Source: Aspidapion aeneum
Taxonomy: Eukaryota > Arthropoda > Insecta > Coleoptera > Brentidae
DNA length: 64,000 nucleotides
Direction of reading: 5' to 3'
NCBI GenBank assembly: GCA_963576565.1
Contig: OY755038.1
Location: forward strand, 204,387,013 to 204,451,012
In this document: positions 51,552 through 63,100 of the stretch, piece after piece
Numbering within the stretch: the stretch's first letter is position 1
Layout: each line of letters begins with the position of its first letter
Notes under the pieces: generated by a model
Seen by the model: the letters and a program-made list of their open reading frames with translations, nothing else
Told to the model about the DNA's origin: nothing
The model's database searches: none
Program-made: the position numbers and the translations under genes

Positions 51552-51912
51552 AGGAAGTATGTGGTGCAAACGATTTATGTTTAAGATTAAAACACGTTTG
51601 TAATCACATGCTTCTCAAAAACCAATCAAGAACGGATAGTCGGGGTTCAGTTTAGTGAGTACGCTAAATACCTAAGTTCTTAATAGTCAAGTATAGAAAC
51701 AGTAAAGAGATTCTGATCGAGAGCTGAACCCGACCTACACTTGAATAATATTTGTATCAGACAACTGGGCCAGACAGTAGTGATTAGTGAGTAAGTATCT
51801 TTGTACTAGTATTAAATAAATCGTTTGCACCACATACTTCCTAGGTTGACGTCCTAATACTTTTACATGGGGTCAAACAACCAAGGTCCGGATAGCATGC
51901 CCAAATTACATA
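51494..51912. mobile_element. Fold-back / inverted-repeat element
   Basis: The left arm (51,494-51,577, containing TTTGGGCATGCTATCCGGA and AGGAAGTATGTGGTGCAAAC) is inverted at 51,817-51,912. The right arm has 13 extra bases (CGTCAACCTAGGA). About 240 bp lies between the arms. The inner part starts near TGTTTAAGATT and has AATAAA close to its right end, so a solo LTR nested in the repeat is an alternative. Confidence 0.75.
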
Positions 51913-54765
51913 CATAACAATATCTTTGTTCAAATTTTTCTTGAAAATTTAGCTCATCGGCAGTACAGAATGTTTTTAAATGGTACCTGAAAATTTAGCT
52001 ATCCGGCAGTACAAATGTTACGCGTACAAATTTTATTTAAATGTTACGTAAAAATTTAGGTCATTGGTTTCGGTGGAAGCAAAAAGTGATTTAAATAACA
52101 GAAATCATAAGTAAGCAACTGATTTGATTGGAAAACCAACATTGTTATATTTAGCTAAAAACAAAAGATCCCCATTATCCTTTCGCCTTCCCTTGGCAGA
52201 CTCCACAAATTGGAAAGACCTGCTACAGGTCAAATCAATTAATTTGACCCGAAGCAAAACTGTTCAAAGTTTGTTGCTTTTATAATTAAACGCTACACCG
52301 GACGTAGCTAGTCGACTATTAAGCTATACAAAGTTGAATTTTTTCAGGAATTTATTATCAAGTTCATTTATGATGGTAATAAAAAAATTATTTTGAAATA
52401 GCTTCCGGAAAATCTACAAAGCATAAATAAATTCATGATCCGGCTAAAATTTGCATACTTAATTTAGGTTTCCCAGAATGGAGTATTTTATGTTTTTAAA
52501 CGCTTGGCAATATACAACGTTTTATTTTCTATTTAAGTTTAGATAATTATTTTTTTTTCCTTATTGAAATATTTATGATGTTTATGTAAGTATTTAGATA
52601 AGGAACTTTATGGTCCCATGACTCTTTATAAAATTTTATTTTTTATATAAGTATATATTGCATTGCCTTTGCTTGCTTATAGAAATTTCAATGTTTCTGA
52701 GCTCAACCTCGGTATTAAAACGGTTGTCTGGTAACTCGGGTGTCATGGCGGCCGTGACGTCACAGGTATGCTAGGAATCGGCAGTCAAACGCTGTTTATG
52801 TCGTGCATAGTGTGATTTCGTACTTTGCATTTTGGGACTTGTAAGTGTTTAAATACCTGTTCTGTGCTTGCTATAAATGTATTAAAGACTAACTTAAAGA
52901 AATTTTATCCGCCTCTTCTTATTTTGTCAGGTCAACAACCAAACGTAAACAATTTCACACTAAATTTACATTTAAAAAAGTTTCAAGTATTCAATATAAA
53001 TTAGTTAATTCATTTATTAAACAACGAGTAATAATAAGAATAAAATTTATAACTACCAAAAAACATAAAATGAATCCATTATAATTATTATATTTTTTTA
53101 AAATCTGTTGCAAAAAATTTATAATATTTTAAAAATTTTTGTAACTATGTATGTTTTTGAAAATGTGTTATCTAAACAAAAGTTAAAAAAATGTCTCTCT
53201 TTTATTTATTTTTTAAAATATATTTGTAAAATTTAGTAAATAAGCAAGTTTTATAAATTTAAGTTAGTAAGTGAATTTACTTAAATTCTAGTAAGTAAAT
53301 TGTTTGTAAAACTTTTTAAATGTATTTTTTAGCTAAGCTAATAAAGCTTTTTCAATTCAATTCAAACAAAAGAAAAATTGATAATACATAGAGTGATGAA
53401 AGTCAAAAAACGATATTTTTTTTTTAAATGATTGAAGACCATTCTTAAATCATTTATAACGTTAAAGAAGGGAAGTGGGTTCAACCTTGCATTACAATCG
53501 ATGTATTTTTATTGTAATTTTTCTTGAAAATGCATGAAGAAGGAGGGAGGAGAATTCAAAAATCCTGAATATTTGTTATGTAATTTATAAATGTTCCCTT
53601 ACTGCTATTGACTTTCAGTCATTTCAATTGTCTGCTTTATTTTTGTTGATAAAATTTCTCAAAAAACTACCTAATTTGTTGCTCACAAAAAAAAATTATT
53701 AATATGTGCCTAGTTTGCTTTCGTGTTCGGCATAAAACTTTAATTAACTTGAACAAAAGAGTCGATTTAACTTAGGCAAAATATTTATAATAGTATTCTT
53801 AATCTGATATTTAAAAAAATATTGGAATTTTCATGATAAATTTTTAAAATTTTTTAAATACATTTTTGTATTTTTCCGGCTTTTAAATATATATATCTTT
53901 GTTTCTCTTATAACTTGTCTCTTTTTATTAATCGCGGAGCAACAATATAACTGCCGCATCATAGACACCCGTCTTTTTACGAACCGTGGAGCTCAACCAC
54001 CTGCTTGTCCTTCGAGATATACATTGTGAACACAAAATTGGAATAAATAGCTTAATAATTGATTAATCATTTGTTGGTCATGGCTAACTGCCTCCCTGTG
54101 CATGACTATTAAAATAATAAGTTTTTGCAGGAATAGATAATTTGATGAAAGAAGCTTAAAGTTGTCGAATAAATCTATTCTATAGGTTAGTATCAGATAT
54201 GGGCCTCTCACATCTCTGGTTAGGATACGCTTGCGATTAGTTGACAATTAACAAAGGTTAGGTTAATACCGAATATAATTTTTTTTAAAAATGTCACTTG
54301 AAAATAAATTTATTCGAAAGAAATGTCATTCGAAGAAAATGTTTTCGAAATAAACTCCGTTTACCGAAAATGGTTTCGAACAATTTTTCGTTTGAACAAA
54401 ACGGCTTTTAAAGAAAATGTTTTAGAATAACTTACAGTTTGATCAAACATATTTATTCGAGCAAATTTTCGCGACCCATTTTGATGAAGATATCAAAATA
54501 ATTTTAGTTACACTTTTAATTGCATTTAGGTAATTTTTTGAAAAAAAGTCTGATACTTGTTTTAATTGTCATTTGACCCGTAAAACAACCCGCTATCAAT
54601 ACTGGAAGCAAATTATGGGGTAACGTGTGTTTAGGTGAACAAATTTTGTTACAAACACAAATAATAACGACGTTGATTGGAAAATTGTAAAAGATGATTG
54701 ATTATACTTTAATATAACGGGGTAAATCGGGAGAGGAGAAATCCCCTCAAAATACATTATTAGGC
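51913..54765. other. AT-rich non-coding stretch
   Basis: One GC-rich block at 52,735-52,800 with ATGGCGGCC and TGACGTCA. Otherwise AT-rich with no recognised gene. Confidence 0.5.
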
Positions 54766-54767
54766 TT

Positions 54768-54876
54768 ATCAACGGTTAATTTTTCAAATAACGATAGCTT
54801 TTGGTATACCGACGGATCCAAAATTCCATCAGGCGTTGGATCTGGAGTTTTAAGTATTCAAAAGTCAAGATTATAC
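54768..54876 (+). pseudogene. LINE RNase H domain fragment
   Basis: SFWYTDGSKIPSGVGSGVLS is the first strand-turn of the RNase H domain of I/Jockey/R1-type LINEs, with its catalytic Asp (TDGS). It stops abruptly where the RTE copy 2 begins. Confidence 0.75.
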
Positions 54877-55845
54877 AAGATTACCTTTGTGGACCTACAA
54901 AAAGAATATGATAGCATTTCAGTAGAAAAATTATGGACAGTGTTAGAGCAGACTAATATCAATCATACATACAAGCGATAAAAGAACTATACAAAGGGTC
55001 AAAATCTAAAATTAAAATTGGAAATTGACTTTTAAAAGAATTCCTGGTAACAAAAGGCTTAAGACAGGGATGTTGTATCTCTCCAACTCTTTAAAATATA
55101 TATCGACCGATTTACCATATAAACACTACAGTTTGCTGACGACCAACTAATTGTACCTAATAATAAAGAAGACGGAGTATATGATGAGAAATTTAATGGA
55201 ACAATACCAAAAGTGGGAATTAACAGTAAATGTGGACAAGACACACTACTTATGTATTGGAAACGAATCCAGTGAATTAGAAGTAGACAATGGACATGTA
55301 ATATCTTCATGCGGTGAGTATGTATACTTGGGTGTCACATTTGATAAGACAGGAACAGGCTGCAAAAAACTGGAAAAAAGAATAGTAAAAGCAAATAAGG
55401 TTATTGAATGTCTTAAGAGTATTTTATGGAGCAGAGAGATAAAAAAGAATGTACAATTTTACAAATATGAAACGATGTAGAAAAGCTGTTGTATAGAGTA
55501 GAGACTTGCCGCGTAACAGAAAAAGACAATACAAAAACGGAAAGTGCCAAAATAGATGCAACATAAAAAAAAACCGGAATCGAGGGAAGAATAACGGATG
55601 ACATCACTAAAACAACTCATATGGTGCAGCAATATACAACGAAAGAATGACGAAAAATTACTAAAGCAGGTCCAAGAATAGCAACCAGTGAGGCGCAAAA
55701 AAATAGGTTGTTTCAAACTGGAATGGCACCATTCAATCCAAAGCTCAATAATTCAAAAGAGCCTGACAGAAGATGATTGTCAGGAGTAAAGGAGGTGGAG
55801 AATAGGCGTCGGAAAACGTCGAAAAACATTCTAACATAGTAGCAG
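54877..55845 (+). pseudogene. RTE-type LINE remnant, copy 2
   Basis: Starts inside ITFVDLQKEYDSISVEKLW-type sequence, has catalytic FADDQLIV near 55,132, HYLCIGNESSELE, YVYLGVTFDKTGTGCKKLEK, and a degenerate C-terminal part. Clearly related to 21,480-22,706 but more decayed and shorter at the 5' end. The tail is TAGTAGCAGTAG. Confidence 0.83.
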
Positions 55846-56030
55846 TAGAAGATTAGCTTGGTTGGGACATGTACCAAGAATGGATAAGAAAAGAACACCA
55901 AGAAAAAAAATGAACTGGAGAGCTGCAGAAAGGCGACTAAGAGAGATGTCACGAAGCCCGCGGAAAGACGATGTCACTGACATTAAGAATATGGGAATAT
56001 GAAGGTGATGAAGAATCGTAGTAGAGACGG
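55846..56030 (+). pseudogene. C-terminal LINE fragment
   Basis: RLAWLGHVPRMDKKRTPRK resembles the extreme C-terminal motif (LGHVxRM) of insect LINE reverse transcriptases. It follows RTE copy 2 directly, perhaps as a second truncated copy. Confidence 0.6.
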
Positions 56031-57825
56031 AGGGCTTCGGTTAAACAAGCTAAAGAGGTTGTAATCCCACTAAAAGAAGAACATTAGAGGGGAAATAGCT
56101 TTAACTTCATAATTGTGTAGCGAAATGTTTCTGCCATAGCAAAACTTTTAACAACATAACATATATTCGCCAATAGACTGGCCAAATTTCTAGTTGTGGG
56201 ATATTGTCACATTTCAGAGAATTTTCCCGCGCCCTGATATCTGCGTTGCTACTAACCAAACAAAAACTCTTTAAATATTTAGCCAATGGCCTACATGTAG
56301 AATAAACGTCACATGTTAGAACTAATTGAAAATACCGCATTTCGTGCAATTGTGTTTGTAACTATTTGGTATGGCGCAGTTTTCAAATTTGCAAAAATAT
56401 TTCCTATAATGTAACCGTGCAAATGGTAATATTGATCATTAAAACCGCGAACGTGTGATTGGCTTGATAATAATTAATATTACCATTATTATAATTACTA
56501 GGGAGATTAACCCACGTATCTGTTCTCATCTGTATAGGAGTGGCGTATACCAAAAATCTCCTTGGGGTGGGGGGGTAAATTTTTTAAACTCTTTTATTTG
56601 ATACAAATTCAAAAGTTGGAAAACATTGATTTTTTAATATAATGAGTTTCCATATTCTTAGAGGGAGGCTCAATCCCCCCAAGCTTCACACTAGTATACG
56701 CCCATGGTTTCAAACTTTTTCATATTTGGTTCAGGCGTAAAGAGAGAGATAGCAATTACTCTTACAATGGTTAGGATTGCCCATTTTAGGTATTTGTAAT
56801 TACATTTTTCATGGAATTAACTTATTACATTTAAAAATTTAATTAGAATGTATTAATATATCTCGGTCCCTTCTTAGGGCTAAGCGGTTTACGACTGCCG
56901 AATCTGTCTCCTACTTCTACTATAACAGTATTAAAAAATTATTTTACTTTTTAAAATACGTACTAGCAGCTTAAGGTGCGTGTGATATAATACCATAAGA
57001 TGACACGACAATTGTCTTGAAAGTTATGCTCGGTTTATACAAATAAAAATAAAAAGTTGGCCAACTTAACTTTTATTTAATTTTTATCTGGAAATGAAAG
57101 TGCGTATATGCGACATCGCGTCACGTGACCTTTGTTGTTGTTTTGATGAAGAATTTTATGTTTTTTTCTGTTTTTTTTTTGGTTTTCTCGTACCATTTTA
57201 AGCAATCCAACTTTAATCCAAGTGATTTAATCCAAAAATACTTTTACACTGTTTGTTTACAAGAAAAGTATTAATTTTTGTTTTTGTTTGGCTGTATAAA
57301 CAGCAAAATATTTTTATATTTATTTTTATCTATCTAAATTTCAAGTTTTTAACATTTCATAAATCTTTTTAAGGAATATTGCCTATAAACAGTTTTGCAG
57401 CGAAATTGGCAATAAACCTATTGAAGGATGATGATGATAATTCATCCATTTCATCAGATTTTCACCTCATGCCACAATTCTGGATTAAGTTGAGGAAACG
57501 GTGGAACATTATAGTTTAAGTGACTTTAAATCCCACTTTCGAATAACCCGAGACGCGGTTGAGGTAGGTTATAAAATTTACAAATTAGGTTAAACGCATC
57601 GGGTTTTTTTAATTTTTGTTGGCCCCATCGCTGATGGCTGTCATAATCACATGTTCCATCAACTAATGGCATCGATGGCAACAGTCACATGAATTTTAGG
57701 TAAGTTTAAGCAGGGCTATCAAAATGGACGGGCCACGATCCTCCACTTTGTTGACGTCACATCCGGGGCTGATTTTCTTTTTAAGCAGACCTGTACGTCA
57801 TAATGGTATATTATATGCTCTGACG
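56031..57825. other. Non-coding stretch
   Basis: No gene recognised. A TTGACGTCAC octamer at 57,751-57,760 and CACGTGACC near 57,123 lie in GC-richer patches. Confidence 0.5.
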
Positions 57826-58428
57826 GCCAAGCCACCCTGAAGGGGTTTAGCTTAGTTTGCTGACGGCTTAGTTGAAGAATTCGCAGAAGCACTGGAGATC
57901 CTAAGCGATGTCAAACTGCTAACGCTGATCTGGGTTCCGGGGCATACGAGAGTACCAGAGAACGAGAATGCGGACGCACTCACGCAGATAGGCGCTACTT
58001 CTGGGCATGAGTAAAAGGCAAGTGCAGAGCGGAAGAAATAAAACCAGGACGTACTATCAAACTACTGGAAAGCATGAACAGGTTGCAGACAGACCAGATA
58101 ATTCGTAAATCGACCAATTGTGACCAGACCTAGATGGTTGCTGAAAAGGACACGAAAAGACATCGGACTGCTGATAGATATAAATTCAGACTGTACGTAT
58201 AGGATTTGAAAACAAACCTACTACTAACCCAGCCTGTGAAACAGGACGAAGAGACATCAAGTCACTTTGTGGCAGAATGTGAGGGCTATGCAACGATAAG
58301 ACAACAGGCACTTGGGGTACCAGCCCTGAGCAAGAAAGAGCTGCACTTGCTTAAATGGGCCAACAAACTGAACTTTGTGAAGAGAACAGTAACGCCCAAT
58401 GAGGTATACCCCTGGACAACGAATTAAA
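57826..58428 (+). pseudogene. LINE RNase H and C-terminal region
   Basis: Pieces: SDGQATLKG, then LLTLIWVPGHTRVPENENAD and ALTQIG (the RNase H His/Asp end), then EDEETSSHFVAECEGYATI with LLKWANKLNF in a 73-residue open frame at 58,206-58,427. This is the order found in I/R1/Jockey LINEs with RNase H. Frameshifts between the pieces. Confidence 0.78.
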
Positions 58429-59766
58429 TTGCAGAGGCAGTGTTGCCAGATGTTAAGTGGAGAATTATCGTATCAACCATTTAAAATTATCTTTGTCTTC
58501 TTATTTTTCCTATACATTTGAAAATTCAAAGAAATAATCTGTGACTTGGGAATGCCACGCGGTATTGTTTCAAATAAGTATCAGGATTCTATAAACGATC
58601 CTCTTTAGCAGTTTTTAAAGCCCGCTAAAAAGTATAAGCAATTTTGATAGAAAATTTTAACAGTGGGCGACACAAGCATTAAAAAAGGACATGTGCCTAA
58701 TAAAAGAAAGAAAATTAGCGTCATTCAGGTGGGCAATAAAAGTATTGCCAAAGGTGATTAGTACCGAAAATTTTTCAGAGTGTAGGAATTAAACATAGAT
58801 AAAATCTAGCAAATTGAGAAATGCGGAATAAAAAGTAACTAAAAAATAAAATAGATAAATTATCACACAAAAGGTCGTTATCGTAGACTTGGTCAAAATT
58901 ATCGGACAAAACCGATAATTATCGTATCTCTGCAAGACTGGTTACGCTACAGACCTGAGGCATGGGAAAAACGGGTTACTTTGGCCTACTTGTCGGACCT
59001 ACGGGTAACGCCCCCACTACTATTACCTAGTGCTACTACTGATGGATTAACGTTAAGATATAAATTCATGGATTTCTGTGTTTTTCGTGCCTCTTAGATA
59101 TCCCATTTTTTTTTGTGCGTGTCTGCTTCAGAGCACTACTCTCAATAGAACTGATCTTGAGAGTAGATATTCCTCGCAGTTGGAGAAATTTTTGAGAGTA
59201 ACGAGAATCTGATAGCGCTTGGATTAAAAGATTGAATTTGATGACGGAAAACTTTTGAATATCCAATCGATTTTGATTTGCGACCATGCTACAAGAGGCT
59301 ACTTGGATCAGAGAAAGGGCTACTAACTAGCACGCTAGTCTACTTTCAAAAACCTCCGGAAAGCGCGGATTCAGCATCGTACTCTCAAAGGAACAAAGGG
59401 TTAAAGAAACTGTTGAGAAAAATTTTCTCCTGATAAATCTCATGTAATCAAGCACCCTTAAACCTAAAAAATAATAAAACAAACTACAACCCTATGCTAA
59501 CCATAATAATAATTATGAACTAAAAAAAAGAATTTTTGTGAACAAACTACGGCGAGCAGGGCTACCTTTGTAAATATATAGCAGCATCTAGCAGGCTTAA
59601 TGAATGCAATTATTTTTTTAAGAGTTAATACCCTCTCGACAACAAGGCTTGAGTTTGGAAATAATATAAAATTCCATTAAAAACGATGATTCAATGAAAA
59701 TAATCCAGTTTTAAAAGTCGTTGCGGTCACTGATATATTTAGTTTGTATCAAATGTAGAAATAATA
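58429..59766. other. Non-coding stretch
   Basis: Mixed composition, no gene recognised. The 73-residue minus-strand open frame at 59,066-59,287 has no recognisable motif. Confidence 0.5.
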
Positions 59767-60018
59767 ATTGGACGGTATTATGCAACAACCGTTTAAGCCA
59801 CAATTGGGAGGTTCCGGATAGATCAGTGTTGAAAATTTTTTATAGCGGCAATAACGATTTGTGGCTTAGTAATACTAATCATAGATGACGCAATTCTTTG
59901 CTGTTGTGAGTTAAATCATTTTTGCGTATCGTTCTATAACTAATTTTGAACATTTTTTAACAAAGAATATAATTTTTCAGGTTGTGGCTTAAACGGTTGT
60001 TGCATAACACCGTCCAAT
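59767..60018. mobile_element. 252-bp MITE with ~37-bp inverted termini
   Basis: The left end ATTGGACGGTATTATGCAAC is inverted at the right end (ATTGGACGGTGTTATGCAAC), continuing through AACCGTTTAAGCCACAA. The interior is AT-rich without an ORF. Confidence 0.83.
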
Positions 60019-60040
60019 TGCTAAAGGAGAAGAAACAAAA

Positions 60041-60128
60041 TTGTTAAAGGAGAAGAAACGAAAAGTCCTGCTTACTTCACAAATATTTGTGAAGTAAGCA
60101 GGACTTTTCGTTTCTTCTCTTTTAACAA
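60041..60128. repeat. 88-bp near-perfect palindrome
   Basis: Two 44-bp arms meet at AAAT|ATTT (60,084/60,085) with a single mismatch (G at 60,050 against T at 60,119 where C would pair). The arm includes AGAAGAAACGAAAAGTCCTG and CTTACTTCACAAA. It follows the MITE by 22 bp, and part of the arm (TAAAGGAGAAGAAAC) is directly repeated just before it at about 60,022. Confidence 0.9.
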
Positions 60129-63100
60129 TGGTTCAAGGACTTCACCCTGGAGAAATCTACAATTCAGTAGAAATAATATTTTTCTCAGAAAAACTTTCTA
60201 GAGTAAGTTGTACATTTATTACCAGTAAAAACATAAAAATTGTTAAAAATGAGCAACACTGATTTTCTTAGTAAAATATGACGTTTTTCGCTATAAATAG
60301 ACTAGGTTATGGTGGCTGTAGTCTATGCCAGACAGAACCTAGCCTATTCACAGTATTTTATGCTATTTTATATTTTTATTTATGAAATATGTGGAAAATA
60401 TCTAAAAAAATCTCAGGATTGGTGGAGGGGGGCCCTGCTGGCTGCGCCCATGCAAACGTCATTGTAGGAAATTAAGTTACCTTTTAAATGATGCATCATT
60501 TAAATTCTTTAAGCTAATTTATAACACTTTCTCATTGACATCTCAATGTTGGGGTTATTTTTAAACATAACAATAAAATACGTGTCTTGATAGGTTTTAT
60601 TTAATATGCAGAAAACGTAAGTAAAAAAATGTCAAAAATATTTTTTCGCAGGTAACTTTAAAACGATGTATTACACGTCTGCACATTGAAGTTATTTTTA
60701 GAATCTTTGAAAACATATTTTTTTATTCCTTTTACTTATGCATTTTTTGCAACTAAACTTTCTGGAAAAAAGGCAACAGCTTGTGCAATAGGTAATAAAG
60801 TTTTCTTTTAAACAGTTTATAGCTTGTTAAGGTTAAATTTAAAATTCCAAAGGCGTCCGTAAATCCTTTATGAAATTTTTTTAAACTATGTTTTCCAGGG
60901 GAAAGCGTTATACACTGTGTGTTTGTGTTTTCTTCTAAATCATGTATATCTTGGTAATCTTAAAATTTCCAATTATACATCAGAGGCGTCCGCAAACTGG
61001 GACAATTTGGACTATTTTTAAGGTAAACGGGAATTAAAGCAGAAATAAAATTATACAATGTTTAATTAATTTTCTGCAATAAAGTTTATTATTAGTTTTT
61101 TTATAAATCAGATAAAAATCTTTTTCTCTCATCTTTAAAAATATAATCGGGACGTTAATGGATTGCTAACCATTAAATTGATCTAATTGACTGATATATT
61201 ATTTAAAATGTTATTTAAATTCCTACAATAAAGTTTTTTACAGGCACATTTTGTGAAAAATGCTTAGTTTTTGAGAAAATTCTTTAGTAAAAGACCACTT
61301 AAAAAAAATCGTGCAAAATCTAAAATGGCTATGAAATGTTTGGCCTCGTAACTCGCAAACTATAAGGCTGACAAGGCACACATTCAATTTTTACTTAAAA
61401 CTTATTTTTCTGCAACGTACAGCAAGTTATTTTAATTAAATATCTTAATTTAACGAGAAGAATTTAGTTGCATTAGGGAAAAAATAAATAAGAAAAATAA
61501 TCTGAACTGCCCATATGCCACTAAATTCTCTAAATTTTTGCCATTTATAAGTTTTTAAATATTTTGAATTAAATAAATTGTTTTTGACATCAACAAGCAT
61601 TAATTACATGCAAGACAAGATTAAGAACAAGTAACATTTTGGCAACGCAGCGACTTGTTTTTGGGCATTGATTTTCAGGATCGCTGTATTTTACTAAAAG
61701 TTGTATTAGGCTAATCTATCCTTTGAGCCACTAACATTACAATAATATAAAGTTTGTAACTGGAAACAAATCTTACAAACTTATTTCATTTTTTTGAAAA
61801 ACACACTTTGTGTAATTTTAATTTGTAACGGTTTTCTATGTCGACGCAACTCTGGTTTGTGCTGGTGTCTTTTCTCTTTGTCTAGAGCGTTTAAAGCACG
61901 GTCTTTCTCTTTCTTGGTGGAGCGCTTTACTATTAGAGTTTGGGCGAATCAACGGCAAACTATGAGTGCCTACAGAGCAGGGTAGTTTTCACTGAAACGA
62001 GAAAATCGTTACAAGGCATTCTTTAGTTGGTTTTTGTAGGCTTAACTTCGCTTGATTTACGGGGGTAGAGGGTTTCAACTGGGAACAATAACTTTGTATA
62101 AAACTATTACCATTGTTATGCATAACTGTTTTGATCTTTATTTTAGAGTTTATTTTACTTTTTTTAGAATAGTTTAATAGTTTTAACATTATAATCAAAT
62201 ATTTATTAAGAAATGAATATATGAAATTTCAAAGAAGAAAATTGAATAGGTGTGTATGATTTTCCTCCATTGTTTACATAATTTAGAAAAAAACATTATA
62301 GTAGTACTTTCTCCAAGAACCGCCAAATTCTATTCTGAAATCGTGTAAAAAAATTAAAATACTTTTATCAATTATCCAAGTTGTTGCACATATTCTGCGG
62401 TGCATAAGCTATATTGCCGTTAACCAACATTTGGACAATTTTTATGTTTTGGTGCCGTCTTAATCACAACATTATTCTACACAAATTTTTATAAGCAAAT
62501 CTTCTCTAGCTTTTGTGGTTTTTAAGAAACTAATAACTTCCAGTTATCAAGGAGCATCATTTGTTTATTATTTTCCGGGTTTTTTTATCAAAACTAGGAA
62601 ATTTTTTTAGGTAGTTAACGGCATTCTAGCTTAAGGACAGCACACCCTGGTCGAATTTCCAGAAAAGCTGGCCATAATAGATATTATCGTTTGCGGAATT
62701 TTTAATCAAATTTATGACAAATTTATTTATAACACTCCAGTACTCTAGTTGGCCTTAAAAAAAGCAATTAATATATTTTCATTTATTCGTAGCGTCCTGT
62801 CAAACTTAGATTATGCTTTCTTATTAGTTTTATTAATTTCACCAAATAGATATTTTGATAAGGTTTGTATTCATCTGGCAGTTTTAAAAATCTACTGACG
62901 TTTTTAGTTAGTTATGAATACCAATACTCAAGGTATTTAGTAATTAATATTTAAAATATTTTTATTTTTCTGCTCATTGCCTAGAGCCGGTGAATTAAAA
63001 TGTAAAGGGTTGATATGTTAGTCAAATCAAAATTACAAATTCGTAATATAATAACATTTTTGTTAATGATTTCACCATATTTCTGACTACAAATATACTC

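Noticed and set aside
52746..52767. ATGGCGGCCGTGACGTCACAG followed by a GTATGC donor-like site, as a first coding exon (+)
   Set aside because: Only seven codons, no downstream partner exon, and no similarity recognised. Treated as a GC-rich patch.
61830..61969. Possible upstream exon of the ELM2-SANT gene (minus strand, acceptor ctctgtag at 61,970, charged peptide)
   Set aside because: The acceptor is good, but frame 0 has a stop after six codons, the alternative frames need a weak donor, and no phase-0 end could be matched to the exon at 48,433.
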